Positions 59,465 to 64,000 of a stretch of 64,000 nt of DNA are shown in pieces. The notes beneath the pieces were generated by a model. It worked only from the letters and a program-made list of their open reading frames with translations. It was not told where the DNA came from and did no database searches. Position numbers and translations under genes: made by a program. Every line of letters starts with the position of its first letter. Within the stretch, counting starts at the first letter, position 1. The stretch is from Opisthorchis felineus. Its lineage: Eukaryota > Platyhelminthes > Trematoda > Opisthorchiida > Opisthorchiidae. Location: contig SJOL01006393.1 in the NCBI GenBank assembly GCA_004794785.1, positions 260,077 to 324,076 of the forward strand, written 5' to 3'.

Positions 59465-62400
59465 TCGATACACACTGTATTCAATAGGCTACATTCAGCG
59501 GTGCTTAATACAGCATTTGTGAGGTTTGGATTCCAGCTATCTGTATAGCGGACACGTAGACGAAGTCTGTCGACGCCAGTGATAAGCGCCCCGCATAACA
59601 TACACTGAGGTGATAGCAGTGCCATTCAGAAGTCCGAACTCTTGGAGTATTGTTCAAAGAACACGCAGATGAAGTGCCAAGCAATCAAGCAGTTTTAAAA
59701 AATTACGAACGAAAACAGTGTTTCTAAGAGAAATTTATTCTGGTTTTGTTTGTCGACAGTAAGAATAAATATCCTAAACCAAATTTATTATTGCACACAG
59801 AGAGCTCAGTAGCGGGTATAGGTCGGATGTAGAACGGGTATAGCACAAACTGCCACTAGCCATAGTTCTCTGGTCAGGGGTATACCCACTTACAAGCAAT
59901 GAACAAATATTTGCCTGACTTCCTCACATTGCAGAAAGCAGTGGTGGGTGTTCATTTTTGTTTTAGGATCAAAAGTGTTCCTCAAAGCTGGTTAAGCTGT
60001 TTTCTCTCGTTTTGAAATCATCAGCACTGTGCATTTCATGAAGGGTGAGGAGAAGCATAGTTATCCGGTACCGTCAAGGTTGTACCTAAGAGATGGAAGA
60101 CACGCCTAAACAAACACAAGTGGGTCATAATGACTCGTGTCTCCAGATTGGCAAGCATCCGAGAGATTAATTGTACTTGTCCGTTGCGAAACCTTTTTTG
60201 TAGTCGTGTTATTTGATAATGTTTATCAAAATCAAACGGCTGTTCAATAATATCGTAAGTCGGCCTTGTGTAACATTTTCAGCTTGCGTTTGTAGAATGG
60301 TGGTTGTTTCAACGATGATTTATAGGATGTCGAACACAGGTCTCATGTGTGCATTTTTCTGGAGGCTTTATAACGATATACCAAGTTACTGGCTTTATTG
60401 TTTCATTCCAAGCTTAGCATCTTCCAACCTAGGACCGCCTGATACTTTTCTGTAAATGAGCTCTGTCTAGTAGACTGGTAATCAGTTGGTAATTTATTTT
60501 AGTCAAGTGTTCCACTGCAAGAGGATTTAGCTAAACAATTTCATAAGTTACGTATATATATTTTTACTCCTCGAGGAAAACATTGGGTTAAGTCATTCAA
60601 AAACAAACAAGACCCCGTATCAAAACATTCAAAGCAATCCCGTTTGTAATGTCAGAAACATTTATAGCATTAGTGTTCAAAATGCGAATGTAGAACTACG
60701 CATTGATGTACCCTGAACTCGACTACGGTATTTCACCTCATGCAAAACAAACACAGCCAGTTTTGTCAACAAAATCACAACAGGGACAACAGTTTGCTCA
60801 CGAGGAGTTCGGCCTTATAATCGCATTTATGAACGTAAACTTCTCAAGAAATCCAACGTAAACGCCTATTTATAGGCTGAAATTTGTATTTCATCATGCG
60901 GGTATGGTCCATCCATCCTGAAAGGCGGATAAGCACAAAACAGCCGTAATTTGAACTAATCAGCAATACAGGTCCCACTATTCTCTCGGACTATTCGAAC
61001 CTACAACCTTCCAGTTATCCGTGTCACAGCTGCAAATAGATTCAGAAGATTCTTCTGTAATCGTTTGTCATCAATGACCGACTAACTGTTTGATAGCAAC
61101 ATTACCTTGAACTGATTGCAAACTGGTCGCTTACAAATGGTGAATCAGTTCAGTGGTTTTGTGCGCCGACAAAAGCACGCACTCTGAGTATTGTTTTCCT
61201 GGTGCTGAGTCCAGTTGAGCGTGACACAAATGTAATATTTGTATAATAAATTCACAGACGCGTAAAATGAGACTTGTAGCGAGATGTAAGCTTCTCCAAG
61301 GATTTCAGGTGGGAAGAAGTGGGGTAAAATTATGGGGAACAATTCTGCCATGTTCAAGTGGAAAACGATCAGTCGGATCTGCTGTTAGTTTCAGACAGCC
61401 CGACTGGCCACCGAAAAAAAACGGCTGAAATATGGACGGGATGATAACCCGGGTAGAATTCTAAAATTCAGGATGTGATGTGATCTTTTTCATTGCAAGT
61501 CGTATTTTGAATAATGATTGGAATCGCCTCCTGATGATGATTCAAACTGGCGTGACAGACTGTTTCACCTGCTCATGAGACATGATTCTCAACCGTGTCA
61601 TGGCGCTTCTTTGCGGTGGAGCCTCGGAACCAATATTGATTTGATTTCCAAACTCGCTATTCAAAGTTTCCACACTTGTTCCTTCCTCAAGAATGGCTCT
61701 AAGCTAGCAGCCTGCGTTTTCTCCTTCTTTGAGGTTCTCCCTGGCTACTTTCCCTCTTGATCCTCAGAAAGAAGTTCCTCATGTTTGCTTCTGCAGCAAT
61801 TATTCAGTTACCTGTAATCTGGGTGTCTTTCCCGCCGTCAAAAGCCGTGGGAATGCTGCATTAGTTGATTTGCGAATCAAGCACTTTTCATACGATATTC
61901 AGTCAATCCCGCAGACAAGTATGCTCTCAAAGTGAGTTAGTGTGTCAATGCAATGCACACTTTTTCAGTACCCCCACCCACTCTCTAAGGGCCCCCTTTC
62001 TATTGCAATCAACATCTGGGTTGCATTCATACTTGTTATTGCTAAACTTTCTTGCGAAACGCCACCACTCACGGATTCGTCCGGGTTTTTACGGACTAAT
62101 GCAGCTTTAGCTGTCCGATAAATTGATGCGGACGTCCATGTTGCAGCCAAATCAAACTGTCTAATGAAAGTCAAATTTAGGTTGTGTGCATATTTGTGAA
62201 AATGAACCCAAGTTGCAGATAAGTAGGCGGTGTACATTGACGCGCGATCCCCACTGACCATTTCATTCGGCCTTTGCAAGCAAATTAGGGCCATGCTTGA
62301 CTTGTTTCACATGAACTATCTGCGTCTGCTTAATGTGTTTCGACCACTTCAGTCAAATGGCCAGTGCGTACCTTCAACCGGTACATCTATGGGAAAGCAT

Positions 62401-64000
62401 ATGGTTGGTCTAACTGATCATGAATTAAGAGGGGTCTATAGTCATGTCAAAATCATGTAGAACAGCACTGGCTCAACAATGTTGGTTGAGACGGAGTAGA
62501 ATATCACCACCCTGCGCGTAATACTCAGTCAGAATAAAATCCGGCCCCATCGGTCGTTACAGACTCGGATTTTGCCGCTTTTGTAAACTGTCCCGCTTGT
62601 CAAATGTTGGATTCCATCACTTCGGAGGAAAGGAAAAAAGTCATTCAGAGAAGCGAGAGTAGGCAAAGTATCTTAACGACCGCGAATACGATTGCTGCTG
62701 GGAAAAGTTTAGTTTGTCCCATGGTAACGAACAAATAAAACAATATTTCCTGCTGAAGAAATCGCATGAATATTAGGAGAAGCGTGATAAATGAAGTACA
62801 GTATAACATTTAAAACTGCAAAGCATGTGAACCGTCTTGTTTGGCATGGGTAAACACAACCCGGAAGTGACCTGACTGAAGCAAGCATATTACTGGAGTT
62901 CCTGTGTTTTGTGCGTCCAGTGAATTGTCAGAAGACCGGAAGACATGCCAAAAGCACAGACCTCATTTTGAAAGAGTACGTCATTGAAAGACGTTTTTTC
63001 TCACTGGAGTGACGGATTTACATTGTTGCGCAAAAATCACGAATAAAAAAAATGTTCGGTACAGATGTAAAGACATCTGTCGCTCAGTCCCGCACTACAA
63101 ATCTATTGTGATGTCCAGGAAGATTTTTTCGCAGAAAATTTCTATAGGGAGAGAAAGTGTTATTCTTCGTTTTGACAAAAATGTTAGTAGTCGACTACGG
63201 TCAGAATATTTTATCTCGGAAATTAATTGTAGCAGTTTCTTGAGACCGTACTCAGCGATGACGATAGCTTTTTGCCTCTCAGTCTGTACTACTTGCACTG
63301 AGTGCAAATACTGAAGAACTTTTTTTGGAAGAGAACAGTTTGTGGACAAAATGTGGGTAATAAAAGGCACGCTATCAAACTTCTAATCCAAATCCATTAC
63401 CATCACAAACACTCCGATAAACTCAAATTTATAATTCATATTTTGTATTTGCATATTTATTAAACAAAGATACGATTATTTTTTAAGAAAAACTCAAGAG
63501 GTGGACAGTTCATGATTACCTTACTACATGGAACTTCGGTTGGGCGATCAGCCCCCAAATACGACCACATTAGCTCAACTTTATTGAAGCCACCACATAC
63601 GGAGGACCGTAGTCCATTGGAATGAACCCTATCTTTTTTCTGTAAGCTAGGTTCATCAGCGTTTGCTTGGTCCTCCGTGTGCACTCTTCTCTGTTACTGT
63701 ACAAAGGGAATCGTACTTGGGACTGGTCAAACCTCCAACCAATTATTGTAGATCTGTCAGCAGTGGGATGTCTTTTTATTGCGCTCAGTGCTACATTGAG
63801 TGATTTGTTGCATTGTGATGTTTCCTTACTATGCTTTACATACCGCTTTGCCCCAGCCGGCCTCCAGTTTAACAAACAAAGCACTATGCGCTGATTGAAA
63901 CTGATTCACTGTTGTTCTCTTGTGACAACTGACGGTGTTTAATATTCCTAATACAATTTAACGTCTTTCCAAGCTGAGTTCTTGCGCAAGACAGATAAAT
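59465..64000. other. Unassigned stretch to the window end
   Basis: Short frames only. A possible B-box-like GGTTCGAA on the - strand near 60997 hints at another SINE scrap, but no partner supports it. Nothing else is supportable. Confidence 0.35.

Noticed and set aside
61965..62294. 109-codon - strand frame
   Set aside because: Composition is unremarkable and no motif or exon border supports it.

Overview
The window looks like digenean trematode (fluke) chromosomal DNA. It holds one long, widely spaced gene on the + strand with canonical GT-AG introns. The introns and the downstream DNA carry fluke-type repeats: a CsRn1-like Ty3/gypsy LTR retrotransposon, Penelope-like and other non-LTR retrotransposon remnants, and tRNA-derived SINEs. 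Nothing is organised in a prokaryotic way. The clade is inferred from element families and protein similarity; I could not run a search.

Gene. Sixteen exons between 3451 and 42774 (+) form a reading frame in which every intron phase agrees with its neighbour (1,112 codons plus TGA; the 5' end is missing). Exons 1-9 encode a proline-, serine- and acid-rich N-terminal region with short proline motifs. Exons 10-12 encode the RasGEF N-terminal (REM) domain. Exons 12-16 encode a CDC25-type RasGEF catalytic domain that ends almost at the stop codon. This domain order, the motif around the REM core, and the C-terminal end point to the Rap1 exchange factor C3G/RAPGEF1. At least one upstream exon is needed, because exon 1 here starts in phase 2.

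Mobile DNA. From 484 to 1520 (-) lies a decayed Penelope-like element (RT tail plus possible GIY-YIG region). The first intron (3859-11044) holds a nested structure. A CsRn1-like LTR retrotransposon (5032-9893, - strand, TG...CA ends, 5-bp target duplication GCAGC) has inserted into the left arm of a long inverted-repeat (foldback) element whose pieces are 4746-5031 and 9894-10760. The LTR element has stops and frameshifts in gag, protease and pol. Non-LTR RT remnants lie at 17985-18305 and 30860-32215. tRNA-derived SINEs lie at 16395-16535, 41565-41715 and 51053-51225.

Downstream DNA (42775-64000) appears intergenic or intronic. It has a three-copy dispersed repeat, a pentanucleotide microsatellite, and three low-confidence coding traces: a Harbinger-like fragment, a doublecortin-like fragment, and one orphan exon-like ORF. 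I found no CRISPR, tRNA gene, rRNA gene or clear promoter.
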